DNA from: Brachypodium distachyon | Lineage: Eukaryota; Streptophyta; Magnoliopsida; Poales; Poaceae | Assembly (NCBI RefSeq): GCF_000005505.3 | Contig: NC_016134.3 | Location: 41,664,150 to 41,728,149, forward strand | Length of the DNA: 64,000 nucleotides | Direction of reading: 5' to 3' | Part shown: positions 40,801 to 51,993 of the stretch, piece after piece | Position numbering within the stretch: the first letter of the stretch is position 1 | Layout: each line of letters starts with the position of its first letter | The notes under the pieces: model-generated | The model's database searches: none | Told to the model about the DNA's origin: nothing | Seen by the model: the letters and a program-made list of their open reading frames with translations, nothing else | Translations under genes and position numbers: made by a program

Positions 40801-41686
40801 CCAACCATTCTTCTACTGCTGTCCATGCCACTGCCATTGATGCCGCCGCTACGGACACTAGAGTTCAGGTTGCTGCCACCACTAAGGACACTAGAGTTCA
40901 GGTTGCTGCCTCCACCAAGGCCTCCATCGTTCCAGTTACCATCACCACCACTACCACTGTTCAGATCACTGGTATTATTACCAGTCCTGAGGCCAGGACT
41001 GCTCCCATTTCCACCCCTACCAGCACCGTTGTTACCACCGTTGCCACCACCATGCCGAACTAGATTTGGCTGGTTTACACGGCCGCTCTGTCGTGAAGAG
41101 GCCATGGCAGTGGCATTGGGGGGAGGAGAGGTGGAGGCAGCGTTTGGGTTAGTTGAGATCGGATTAGAAACCGGCTGCGATGGCACTACTGGCACAATTA
41201 ATTCCTCCTGATCACATCAACAGATTCATCACACACAAAAAAACGTCAGATGGTGCTGGAAAAACTAAACAACGGAGAATCACTTGTAGATGCATTAGCA
41301 TAGCGATAAATGGACATGATCGCGAGATTTAGTACCGGTAGGGACGGGGCGGAGCCATCGGAGAGGGACTTGAGGGAGTCCGACGATGCCGACTTGGGCC
41401 ACGCGCGCGCCGCCGAATCGGCTAGCGCCGGCCACGACTCGTCGCCGCCGATGATGCCGCCGGTGGCTGCGGGGGGCGGCGGCGGCGGCACGTTCCACGC
41501 CGTCTTCCTCACCGCCGCATTGCCTGGATCGGCGCCCTCTACCTGGGCGGCCGGATCCCGGAGATTCTCCTGCGTAGGCGGAGGCGCCGCGCGGTCGGCC
41601 TCCGGCACCGCGATCGCCGGTGGCGTCAGGGCGGCGGCGCTCGCCGCCGGTTGCGTGGGCGCGGCGCCTCCAGCAGCCGGCGACAT
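37838..41686 (-). CDS. LARP1-type La-motif RNA-binding protein
   Basis: Exons read as 41686-41336, 41207-40436, 40353-40203, 40118-40028, 38191-38119, 38016-37951 and a last exon from 37846. The N-terminus has the plant LARP1 segment DESWPALADSAARAWPKSAS and DSLKSLSDGS. A long Gly/Asn/Ser-rich region follows, then proline-rich sequence. The La motif follows (LQNDIRHQIEHYF, STNNLCHDTYLRRHMDDLGW, VPIDLIAGFP, ILDSIRGSEMLEVQ, NNVRRRNDWADWLL). LARP1 proteins bind mRNA and act in translation and decay. Exon 5 is 73 nt between two phase-0 sites, which breaks the frame unless other splice sites are used (donor after 40024, acceptor before 38183). The final exon stops after two codons in frame while another frame continues. 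The 5' half is solid; the 3' end is uncertain. Confidence 0.8.
39133..39292. repeat. tandem duplication of about 82 bp in LARP1 intron 4
   Basis: 'cttaaccacagaggtcgcca' through 'ccatgccaatttgg' at about 39138-39207 is followed directly by a second copy, 'cttaacgacagaggtcgcca' through 'ccataccaatttgg', at 39218-39285. Non-coding. Confidence 0.75.
40857..40920 (-). repeat. in-frame 30-33 bp duplication in the LARP1 Gly/Asn/Ser-rich region
   Basis: The coding sequence 'ggacactagagttcaggttg' with its neighbours occurs twice in tandem, giving two units of SGGSNLNSSV. This points to recent expansion by slippage or unequal crossing-over within the disordered region. Confidence 0.75.
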
Positions 41687-44600
41687 GGAGAAGCGAGGGC
41701 GAGGCGAGACGAGCGGCGGGGCGCACGGCTCGTGTTCCAGGTGGGGTTTTGGATTGCGATTTAATCGGAAACGGAGGAGACGATGGGGCGAAATGAGGGG
41801 AGAGAGGACACGAGGGAGGAGGAGTAGGGATCGGCGGCGGTGGAGGTTAGGTGGGGAAATTACAGCAAGTCGCGGGGTATTTCCGGGAAATTTGTCCTGC
41901 CAAGAACGGTTTTGTTGTGTTTTGCTTGCTATAGTCTATAGCTAACACTATTAACACTCGTTGCTGCACTGCAAAGCAGGCGGCCTATTTATATATCTAC
42001 AGACTATACAACACAGAAAAGAGGATTGGCGTACAGTGACAGTGCCTAGGCGTTTATCTATGCTTGAGGATATGCAGTCGATGTTTGATCGATCAACTAT
42101 GTTTTCCAAAGAAATTTCGTTGACGGGCAGCCCGATGAACTCTGCCTCCGACCGACATGTCCATGCATTTTGCTAGTGTCACGCCTCGCGCGTCAGCGAG
42201 GTGTAGTCAAGTGGCAGGCGCCACCGTAAGTGAAACTGAAACCGGATTGCTAGGTTCCAAATCCGCGCGACCGCTAATTGACCCGACCCCTAGCTTGTTT
42301 CTTCAGGCATCGAGGCAATCGCTGCATGCAGTGCCCAGCAGCGCACGCGCAGCAGGTTCCTTGGTGGTGTTTCGTACATTTTCCGTCTCCTTCCAGTCCA
42401 GCCTGCCAGCCAATTCTTTTTTCTTTTCTTCGGGGATTTGGACGTCGAAAGGGCCAGGAATTGTAAATTTTAGAAATAGAGAACTGAGAACAAGGACTGG
42501 ATTTGGGAACTGGGATGGGTTCGAATTCTGACTCGCTGGGTCGGTTCGTGCGTGCGTGCGTACGTGCTTGAGATCTGCTTTCGACGTGCGTGCCGAAAGA
42601 AATCAAGGAGAAACGGCCGGTCCTCGTGGAAGGAAAGTCGGGTCAAAAGTTGTTGGATTCGATCTGCTTCCGGCCGCTTTCGCTTAACGTGGACGCTCTT
42701 TAAGAAGGTGTCAATGGCGTGCCGGGTGCGCGCCATGGGGCCCTCTCGCGCCTTCTTCTTCTGTTCACGACAAAGTTGCTGAGTTTTCCTCTTCGCTTCT
42801 TCCTAGGCAACGGATGGGTATGGGTCACACGACTGGGAGCTGCTTGACCATGCTTTGCTAGGAACCAATTCACCTGGACGAATATCTGTGTTGCAGCCCA
42901 CACTCCCGAAGTCTCGAATCCTAGGAGAGCCACATGATATTTGCTCAATTAGCCAAGAGCGGTGTACTGGTGTAGAGTCTCAGGTGTCGAGACTTGAGTC
43001 GCCGCCCTTGTATCGATGAGCTTCTCGCTTTAGATTGTAATTCTGAACTTTTTTTTATCAATAAAACACTCCTGATTCCTCGCAAAAAAAAAATCTTTCC
43101 ATTTCGCAGGTTTTTTTTTTCGCTTTTACATTCGTTCAGCAACTCGGTTCTTCGCTGACCAGGCAAGGCAGTAGCGAAACAGAGTGAAGTGTAAACCGAC
43201 TATTAGTAGTAGTAGTACTCCATAATTGCGTTTTCTTCTCCCTCTTCCAATTCCAATACTCCAACAAGCGCAACTCAATACGTTAGCTCTCACAATCATC
43301 ATTCAAACAATCCAAGATCTTAATAAAAGTACGGTCTATTATACTGTAACAAATATTAGTCTATGTGACATAATGTATTGGGTGGCAGCACCTCATACAT
43401 GATACTGAAACGACAAAAATAACCTTAAGACAAATTTTTTTAAATAATAATCTTTACGTGAAACTATTCCACAAATCTAACCATGTTTCATAACGTCTTC
43501 GAGTTTAGACCATGTACTAAGAGATGATGTATTGTGAATAACCTTTGTTCAGAGCGGATAAACCTGCCGGCACTCCGCCTGCACTAAAATATAAATACAC
43601 AAATCTTTTTTATAAAGGAAATTTAAAAAGTCAAGATATTAACATCTATTATATCAAATCAGCACAACACGAAAATATTTTGTGATGAATTCAGGTCCTT
43701 GATTTGACAGTGTAGATGTCAGTTTTTTTTTCTATAAACTTGACCAAATTTCAAAAAGTTTGACTTATGATAAAATTATGCTACCTCTTAAAATTCAGAG
43801 ACGGGTGGAGTATTATAATAATGCTTCATTGCGCGCGGTACAGCCATACTCGTACACATGCTCGTCCAAGTCAATGTCTCCCACCATCTCTGAGCTCCAA
43901 CCAGATTTTCTGTCGATCAATGGTTCCCGCTGAGGCGCTGACTCGAAACTTTGTTAATGGTGCATACGTACTTGCCTCGAGAAGAAAAGGGTTGTTCGAG
44001 GAATCGATTCCGGTGCTTCTCCGTTTTGACCACGAAGACGGCTAGCAGCCGAGTGCGGGGGTGTTCCCACTTCCCAGTGGCCAGTGCCACGGCCGGAGAA
44101 GATTAAGTTTGCTGGGCCGTTTATCCAGAAAGGCAAGAATCTCTTCGGCCCGTTAGTCTTTTTTTTTTGGCCCTTTAGTCAGCGCGCCAGACAGAGGTCA
44201 CGTTGGGCTAGGAAACACGGAGCCCGATCGCTCTAGACGAGGCCTCCTGTTACGCAGGCTGGGCTGAGAAAACTGACCCATGACTCATGCGGCGAAGCGC
44301 TGTCTCTAGAGTATAGAGTAGACTTCGCTAAAAAAAAAGAGTCTATCCACTAAAAAAAGAGAGTTTAGAGTAGACTCGTGCTCTCGGAAGGAACAGAGTT
44401 ATTTGTGGCAAACTGGCAACCCGTCAAGAAAAAAAGTTATTTGTGGCAGTTCTGCGGTAACCGGTAAATACACGTATGATGAAAACGTGCTTCACCTGCG
44501 CAATCATGCCACACTGCGTGTAGAAGCCAGAAGACGAGTTTCATACTTCCATGCGAGAACCACCTCTCGTTGCTACATCATACGACCGGGTAAAATAATA

Positions 44601-45639
44601 TCGGACGCCAAACAAATGGTCGCGCGCAACGCACAGAAAGAGGCCCGCTCTCGGCGTGAAAACGGCTGCCTTGGCGCTCGGTGCGTACATATTCCGTCAC
44701 GAGATGCGGCGTATCTGAACCAGTCGCTGTGGTGTATTTGTACGCGTATACTAGCAGTGGGCGATAGCCGATAGCTATGCTCTCACGCGTGGCTCAGGTG
44801 GATAAGGATTCGATAGCACTGACATTTGTGGAGGGGAAAACAAAAGGAATCAACACAAACGAGTTACGAACGTACAGTAATGTGCAGAAACTGAATCTTG
44901 TTGCTCACTCCCTCCTAATTCTTGCCGTGATTTTAGTTCAAATTTGAAAACTAAATCTGCAAAGACGAATTACGAACTAAAACAATATCACAAATTATGT
45001 AACGGAAATAAACCTCGACTTCTCAATACCTAAAATCAGCACCCTATTCTTATTAATCCTATTCGGTCACAACCTTCGGGAATCAAATTATGTTTGGGAG
45101 AGCAGGATTGCCGGCAAAATAGACAAGTCTCAGGATTTTTAATTTTTTATCAAAAACCCATTGAACTAAACGATAATTTAGATTGTGGTAACTTTAGTAG
45201 AAAGATGTCAGAACAAAAACAAATCCCGCATGCATCGGCAAAATCCGCAAAATTGTAAAACCGATTTACAGGGCTTGGAGAAGTTACCTGAGGCTTACTA
45301 AGCTAAGCTAGTCTCGTCCGACCTTTAGCTCTATCTTAATTTAATCGATTGATGTCAAGATCGAACAATTGCTCCGACTACCATCACGAGATCGAGTCAT
45401 TTTGTCGCATTTTCGAGTGCCCCATCCTCTTCTTATCACAAGATCAGGCGCCGGGGCCACTCGATTTTATTGATTGATTTTATTTAAAAGAAATAACGAT
45501 CTAATGCAACAGCAACCTCCTATAAACCTCTCATCACTCGTCTATTTAAACCTCGCTTATCGCCTCGCTCTCTTCGCGCCAAGAACACACACCACTAGCC
45601 TTACCGGACGTCCTGAGCTAAGTTCTTCAGGTAACAGAA
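41687..45639. other. intergenic between LARP1 and the first aquaporin
   Basis: From 41687 to about 41900 is the LARP1 promoter and 5' leader. About 42950-43092 resembles a non-LTR 3' end on the + strand: 'tttttatcaataaaacactc' leads into a poly(A) run at 43083-43092. About 43650-43815 resembles a mariner-type MITE half ending 'cagagacgggtggagta'. A 'ctcactccctcctaattctt' end near 44905 may be another MITE edge. From about 44805 the sequence is homologous to DNA upstream of the second aquaporin. No gene is supported. Confidence 0.45.
45543..45550 (+). promoter_or_regulatory. TATA-like box of the first PIP2 gene
   Basis: TATTTAAA lies 90 bp upstream of the start codon. The second gene has the same octamer at the matching place (49009-49016), so it is conserved between the duplicates, as is the leader 'ttcgcgccaagaacacac'. 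Confidence 0.6.
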
Positions 45640-46838
45640 ATGTCGAAGGAGGAGGTGGCCGCCGCTGACACCTCCGAGCAGCCCATCACGAAGGCGCCGT
45701 ACTGGGACCCACCGCCGGCGCCGCTGCTGGACACGAGCGAGTTGTCCCGTTGGTCCCTGTACCGCGCCGCCATCGCCGAGTTCACTGCCACGTTCATCTT
45801 CCTCTATGTCAGCATCGCCACCGTCATCGGCTACAAGAGCCAGGCCGCCGCCGAAACGTGCACCGGCGTCGGCTACCTCGGCGTGGCCTGGTCCTTCGGC
45901 GCCACCATCTTCGTCCTCGTCTACTGCACCGGCGGCGTCTCAGGCACGTCGTCCAAGCATCTCTAAGTACAATAACATATTTTATACGGAGTACTAACGG
46001 AGATAGTTTTGCACATATTTACGTTACGATGTATGAACTCCGGTGCATGCATGGTACAGGCGGGCACATAAACCCGGCGGTGACGTTCGGGCTGCTGGTG
46101 GGGAGGAAGCTGTCGCTGGTGCGCGCCGTGCTGTACATCGTGGCGCAGTGCCTGGGGGCCATCTGCGGCGCGGGGCTCGTGAAGGGGATCACGGGCCGCA
46201 GCTACGAGACACTCGGCGGCGGCGCCAACTCCGTGTCCGACGGGTTCTCGGTGGGCGCAGCGTTCGGCGCAGAGATCGCCGGCACGTTCGTTCTCGTCTA
46301 CACCGTGCTCTCCGCCACAGACCCCAAGCGCACCGCCCGCGACTCCTTCATCCCCGTACGCGTGTTGATTTCATCTTCTTGCATGCTTGCATGCCGTATA
46401 CCCGTGGTTTCCGAGTGGTTGACTTGAGCGTGCTCTGTTTTCCTCTGCTCTGTGTGTGTGTTTGTTCAGGTGTTGGTGCCGCTACCGATTGGGTTCGCGG
46501 TGTTCGTGGTGCACCTGGCGACAATACCGATCTCGGGGACGGGGATCAACCCGGCCAGGAGCCTCGGCGCCGCCGTCATGTACAACCAGCACAAAGCCTG
46601 GAAAGACCACGTGAGCAAACCACTAAGATTGCATCCACGCACGTAATTAACCTTGGCAACAACCATGCATATATACCGATTTTTGATTGGTTGATTATTC
46701 TTGCAGTGGATATTCTGGGTGGGGCCGCTCCTCGGCGCGACCGTGGCGGCGTTCTACCACCGGTTCGTGCTGCGCGGCGAGGCCGCCAAGGCGCTGGGCT
46801 CGTTCAGGAGCACCGGCGCTGCGACCGCACGAACCTAA
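45640..46838 (+). CDS. PIP2-type plasma membrane aquaporin, copy 1
   Basis: Exons 45640-45943, 46060-46355, 46470-46610 and 46707-46838 give 290 residues. Both pore motifs are present (N106-P-A in [12 protein letters not shown]227-P-A-R in [11 protein letters not shown]). Selectivity residues H215, T224 and R230 are those of water-permeable PIPs. The PIP-typical [13 protein letters not shown] and WIFWVGP segments are intact. The short N-terminus and the C-terminal KALGSFRS place it in PIP2. The protein forms tetramers and conducts water across the plasma membrane; loop-B RKLSLVRA contains a likely phosphorylation serine. Intron 1 needs a GC donor ('CAG|gcacgt') to keep the frame; the other introns are GT-AG. 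The N-terminal DxE export motif of many PIP2s is not evident. Confidence 0.93.
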
Positions 46839-47789
46839 CCAAGGAGCGAGCACACACGTACGCATGCATCCGTGTAATCGAAGCTGCTTAATTTGGTCGG
46901 CCCGGGCGTCCCTGTTTGATTCTTGGTTCTACTACTTTGCTTGGTTCATGCTGTCTTGTGTAACTTTGGACTGTTGCTTGCATGTGCATGCACGGGTGGT
47001 CCCTTCTGTTGTCTGTTGTCTCTTCGATTAATCTATGCAATTACACTTCGGTGATTACATCGCTACATATGTCTGTGTATGGACGAAAGTTCCTACATGT
47101 ACTCTCCGTGGGATGCAACAAAAACAAATTTATGTCAGAATCGTTTGAACAACCATTTGGACTTGGCACGGTTGCAGTAGCTGACTGTGTTGTTTCAAAT
47201 TTAGTTATCGGTTTTGCTATAAAAAAACTGTATGTTTTTAGTGTGACCAGTCCGCGTGTTTGCATTGGCCGCCGGATCTTAATCCAAGGATGTCACATGG
47301 TAGAGGTGTGAGTAATCGTGATTCTCAGATCTTAATTCAACGGTTCTGATACATTCATACCCGATCAAATATATGTTTTTTTTTGCTTCAAAAACAGGGG
47401 ATTGAGAAATAGCCACACCCTTATTTTATACAATCCGTATCGGTTTACCAATTTTTCAACCGGAGAACGTTTTGTACCTCGCGGTCCAGCCGAACGAGCC
47501 GGATAGCGATGCAAAACAGAGAAAATTAAATAACACCTACCAACATCCGGCACTCAACCAAGAGGTGGAGCCGGAAAAAAGAGCACCCAAACGCTCCTCG
47601 GATTGGCGGAAGGACTGACGCAAAACACGAAGAAGAATTGTTGATGCGTGTTTAATACTTTTCCCCGAGCAAAAGAAATGCCTAACGAAAGTTTTCATAG
47701 TAAAATTTTATTTGGGAAAGCTTCGTGTACACCCGGGCGCACCACGCCAATATTCTAACACAAACGCATGCGCTTTGAGATTCGTGCGG

Positions 47790-47808
47790 GAGAGAGAGAG
47801 AGAGAGAG
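47790..47808. repeat. GA microsatellite
   Basis: A run of nine to ten GA dinucleotides in the spacer between the aquaporin genes. Confidence 0.9.
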
Positions 47809-49008
47809 TGCTTCCCAAACCGACGCGTCACCCCGCTGCGGCGCTGCGAAGCTGGAGAGGCGCGATAATGCAGTACACCGGCAGGAGATGGAGTGCGAGT
47901 GCAGAACCGCCGGCAGGAGATAGATGGTGCAAGTGCTGAACCACCGATGCAGTGTGCTTTGGGCGTTGATCTCAAAGTTCTGCGGATGGCCCGGGATTGT
48001 GAGTGCAACACCTTTGGGTTCTAAAAATCCACTCTCTTTATTTTTGTTTATGTGCAACAACAGTGATCACAGTTGTATGCCTTTCTGTTTTCCCATGTTG
48101 GTAGATCAGAGATACCACTAGCAAGTGAGTTAGGTGAAATACACTAATTAACATAACTAGGGAAAAACCCACCTACCAGTCGGCGCTGAATCGTCAGGAT
48201 ACACTAATATTTCAAATGATGTGTGTCAAAAACATTACGAAAAATACATTATCCGTGTTTGATGTGAATTACAGCTATATCTAAGTCACTTAGGTTGAGA
48301 TAAGTCGATTTCTCAAACACTGGATATGGTTTGTGCTTTAAGATTTAGAGCGGACAATGGAAAGTGGAGGGTAGAATAACGTTCAAATACTGATCCAACA
48401 ATTTTGATGCATCAACTGGAATTTAAAACTTTTGGTTGAAAATTAGACGCTTGAGACATAACCACTGGATTACGATTATATCTTGTTCTTAAATGCACAA
48501 ACACTCTAACACTAGTGTTTCCTGACATTTGTGGAGGCGCAAACAAAAGGAATCTATACACAAAGTCAGAAACGAATTAAAAACGTCATGTAACACGTAG
48601 AATCTCTGTACATGCTAGTTAATCATTTCGAGGTCACATACGGGCGTCGCCGAAACTGGGCTAGGATCGACCGTGCCCCTTTTTCCAGTTGATTAAAGCA
48701 AAGCAAAACTGATTTACATGTTCTAGAGAAGACGCCTAAGGTTTGCTAGGCTAGCTAGTCTTGTTCGATCTTTAGCTCTGTCTTTTTTTTAGGAATCTTT
48801 AGCTGATCTGTCGAGCCGTCTTGTCGCATTTTGGAGTGCCTCTCTCATCCCTTCTTCATCACAAGATCAAGCGTCGACGGCCACTCGCTTTTGTTGATTT
48901 TCGTTAAAACGAAACAAAAGGTATTATATTCCAATGCAACGGCGAGAGCAACCTCCTGCCTCAAAATATCTAGTACCTACCTGGCTACCTCTAGCTCATC
49001 GGCTCGTG

Positions 49009-49016
49009 TATTTAAA
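49009..49016 (+). promoter_or_regulatory. TATA-like box of the second PIP2 gene
   Basis: TATTTAAA lies 98 bp upstream of the start codon, at the position homologous to 45543-45550 of the first copy. Confidence 0.6.
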
Positions 49017-49113
49017 CATCGCCTACCACCTCGCTCTGTTCGCGCCAAGAACACACCAGCACTAGCTAGCCTGCGCGTACCTACTGACCTAATTAAGTTC
49101 TTCAGGTTGCATA

Positions 49114-50255
49114 ATGCCGAACACGAAGGAGGAGGTGGCCGCCGCCAAACTCGCCAAGCAGGCCACCCTGACGGCGCCGTACTGGGACCCTCCGGCGGAG
49201 CTGCTGGACAGGAGCGAGCTGTCCCGTTGGTCCCTGTACCGCGCCGTCATCGCCGAGTTCATGGCCACGCTCATCTTCCTCTACATCAGCATCGCCACGG
49301 TCATCGGCTACAAGAGCCAGGCCGCCGCCCAAGCGTGCACCGGCGTCGGCTACCTCGGCGTGGCCTGGTCCTTCGGCGCCACCATCTTCGTCCTCGTCCA
49401 CTGCACCGGCGGCCTCTCAGGCGGGCACATGAACCCGGCGGTGACGTTCGGGATGCTGGTGGGGAGGAAGCTGTCGCTGGTGCGCGCCTCGATGTACATC
49501 GCGGCGCAGTGCCTGGGAGCCATCTGCGGGGCGGCCATCGTGAAGGCCATCACGCGCCACGCCCACAGCTACGAGGCCTTCGGCGGCGGCGCCAACACCG
49601 TGGCCGACGGGTTCACGGTGGGCGGAGCGATCGGCGCCGAGATCGTCGGCACCTTCGTGCTCGTCTACACCGTCTTCTCCTCCACCGACCCCAAGCGCAC
49701 CGCGCGCGACTCCTTCGTCCCCGTAACCTACCTAGCTCTAGCTCTAGCTGCGTGTTTGATTTCCTCTTCTTGCTTGCATGCATGCATGCATTGCCGTGGA
49801 AATGACGGACGCACCGTGTGATTGACTCGATGCCGTGCTCTGTTCTGTTCTGCGTGTTTCTGTTCAGGTGTTGCAGCCGCTGCCGATTGGGTTTGCGGTG
49901 TTCGTGGTGCACCTGGCGACCATACCGGTCACCGGCACGGGGATTAACCCGGCCAGGAGCCTCGGCGCCGCCGTCATGTACAACCAGCACATAGCCTGGA
50001 AACACCACGTGAGTAAACCACCAAGACTGCATCCCCATATACGCACGTAATTAGCCTTTGCAATTAACTACATCGATCTTCTCTTGATTATTTGTTGATG
50101 GACTTCTGCAGTGGATCTTCTGGGTCGGGCCGTTCGTGGGCGCGACCGTGGCGGCGTTATACCACCAGTGCGTGCTGCGCGGCAAAGCAGCCAAGGCGCT
50201 GGACTCGTTCAGGGGCACCGGCGCTGCGACCGCACCGCAGGACGCAGGAACCTAA
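49114..50255 (+). CDS. PIP2-type plasma membrane aquaporin, copy 2
   Basis: Exons 49114-49722, 49868-50008 and 50112-50255 give 297 residues. The pore motifs are N107-P-A (in [11 protein letters not shown], with methionine where copy 1 has isoleucine) and N230-P-A-R in [12 protein letters not shown]218, T227 and R233 complete the PIP filter. The rest follows copy 1 closely. Unlike copy 1 there is no intron between the LSG and GGH codons, so the first exon is continuous. The C-terminus, [20 protein letters not shown], replaces the GSFRS of copy 1 with DSFRG and therefore lacks a serine that is phosphorylated in typical PIP2s. The N-terminus is a few residues longer. It appears intact. Confidence 0.93.
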
Positions 50256-51071
50256 CTATGGAGCGAAATGCTACATGCATACGTGTAATCGAAGCAGCTG
50301 GTTAATTTGGTCGACCCCGCCCCTGCGTGATTTTTTTTTCTGCGGATATATACCGCCCGCGTGATTCTGTTTCTTCTTTGGTTTGTTCGTGATGTGACGT
50401 CTCGGTCGTGTAACTTTGGACACATGCATATGCATGGATGTGGCCCCGTGTGTCCTCTCTTTGTTTAATTTGTGGTGAGTAGTACAACTGAGGTTGTCTA
50501 TGAATAAATCGACCGGCTGGTACTTTTCGCTGATTACATCGCTGCATATGTTTGGACGAAATTTAGATCTATGCACACACTTTGGGCTTAATTAGCACAG
50601 TCTGCGGTTGCTTAATCGTATGCACAATGCGTTGTAAAAACATTCTGTGACTATACTTTACAGCCGAACACACTGGATAGCGACGCAAAACAGGCCGCGG
50701 GGAATAAAACCTACCAACCGTTGGATACTCGACCGCCAGACAAAACCGAAACACTCTTGTATAATACTTTTCCCTTGGCGAAAGAAAAGTGTAGATCCAT
50801 CAAGCATCCTTTTCTTTGCCTAAAGAAAGTTGCATGCTTGCTTTTATTTTTGTACGTTAAGGTGCGCCAACGGTAAGCACTGTTGTATGGCCTTCTATAT
50901 TCTACTATGTTCGCAGGTGAGTCAGGTGAAAAGACATTGAGGTAATCAGGGGAAAAAAACGTCTATCAGCGTTGGACGCTTGATCGTCAGGATCATTCGA
51001 ACGTCCCCGCAAGTGACAAAAAACCAACAGAATAAGTAATAATAATATATTTAATACTTCTCTCGAGCTAA

Positions 51072-51411
51072 GGGCCTTCACATTGTGTCAAGCCAAATAC
51101 GGCTGAGATTGTGCAGTTTGGCACCGATGCCATAAGCAAATTTTTTCCACGACGTGTGCGATGCTAAAATTTTTACTTGTGTGGGTTCCATACAGAAACT
51201 AAACAATAGTACTGCTACTTGCTTTATCTCCGGTCATGTTCGTTCCACACCATGGATTTTTTTAATGTTTTGTCTCAATTTGGCACCGGATCATGTAGCT
51301 GCTTCAGTTCCAAAATTCTAAGATTTGACACTGGTCACATAATGTTGAAATGAGGTGCCAAATGTCAAACAACAATTTGACACCTCTATTTGACATACAC
51401 CGTGGAGGCCC
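51072..51411. mobile_element. Tourist-type MITE inside the tandem array
   Basis: The 340 bp element has imperfect inverted ends GGGCCTTCACATTGTGTCAA and TTTGACATACACCGTGGAGG then CCC, flanked by TAA at 51069-51071 and 51412-51414. The array unit resumes seamlessly after it. The TAA target duplication fits PIF/Harbinger mobilisation. Confidence 0.85.
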
Positions 51412-51993
51412 TAAAAGAAATAATAAACCTTTCTTTCGAGGAGTGACAATTTTATTTGTCTAAAAAACGTCTGCATGTTTTGCTGTGTCAAGGTGCGCCA
51501 ACAGTGAGATGTTGTTTGGCCTTCGGTTCTACCATGTTGCCAGGTCTCGGAGGACAGGGGCAAGTGAGTTAGGTGAAAGAGTACACTAAGGTAACCAGGA
51601 AAAAAAGGAAGCTTGATCGCCCAGTAAAACCGAGAAAACAATCGTTCGAACGTCCCTACCAAGTGACACAAATTCAAGACAACGTACTAATGCTCCATAA
51701 ATTAATACTTCGCCCCGAGCGAAAGGAAAGAAGAAACCTATCAAGGAGGGACCATTTTCTTTGGCTAAAGAAAGTTTGCATGGTGTCTTTTGTTTTTGTT
51801 GAGTTACACCAATTGTGGACAGTTTGTATGACATTTTGTTCTACCATGATGGCAGGTCTTAGAGGCCACGAGCAAGTGAGTTAGACGAAAGACGTTAATA
51901 TAACCAAGAAAAAATAAATCACCTCCTAGTGTTGGGCGCTCTATTGCTAGGTAAAAAAAAACGAGCGTTGCTCCCCGCAGTGAGCGACGCAAA

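Larger units (their letters stand above)
46839..49113. other. spacer between the two PIP2 genes
   Basis: Contains the 3' UTR of copy 1, then a piece of the downstream repeat unit (from 47656, resuming at about 48060 to 48210). In between, about 47705-48055 has a GA microsatellite at 47790-47808 and looks inserted. About 48275-48490 is repeat family A, and from about 48520 the duplicated promoter of copy 2 begins. No other gene is seen. Confidence 0.55.
44805..50760 (+). repeat. tandem segmental duplication carrying the two PIP2 genes
   Basis: Copy 1 (about 44805-48200) and copy 2 (about 48520-50900) are collinear. Shared upstream landmarks are 'tgacatttgtggagg' (44820 and 48527) and 'tttgtcgcattt' with 'atcacaagatca' (45401 and 48826). 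The coding exons follow. Shared downstream landmarks are 'gattacatcgcta' (about 47053 and 50530), 'ccggatagcgatgcaaaaca' (47497) beside 'ctggatagcgacgcaaaaca' (50667), and 'taatacttttcccc' (about 47656 and 50761). Exons are far more conserved than flanks. Confidence 0.85.

Noticed and set aside
46043..46891. 282-codon frame overlapping the first aquaporin
   Set aside because: Out-of-frame shadow crossing introns; the spliced aquaporin frame explains the sequence.
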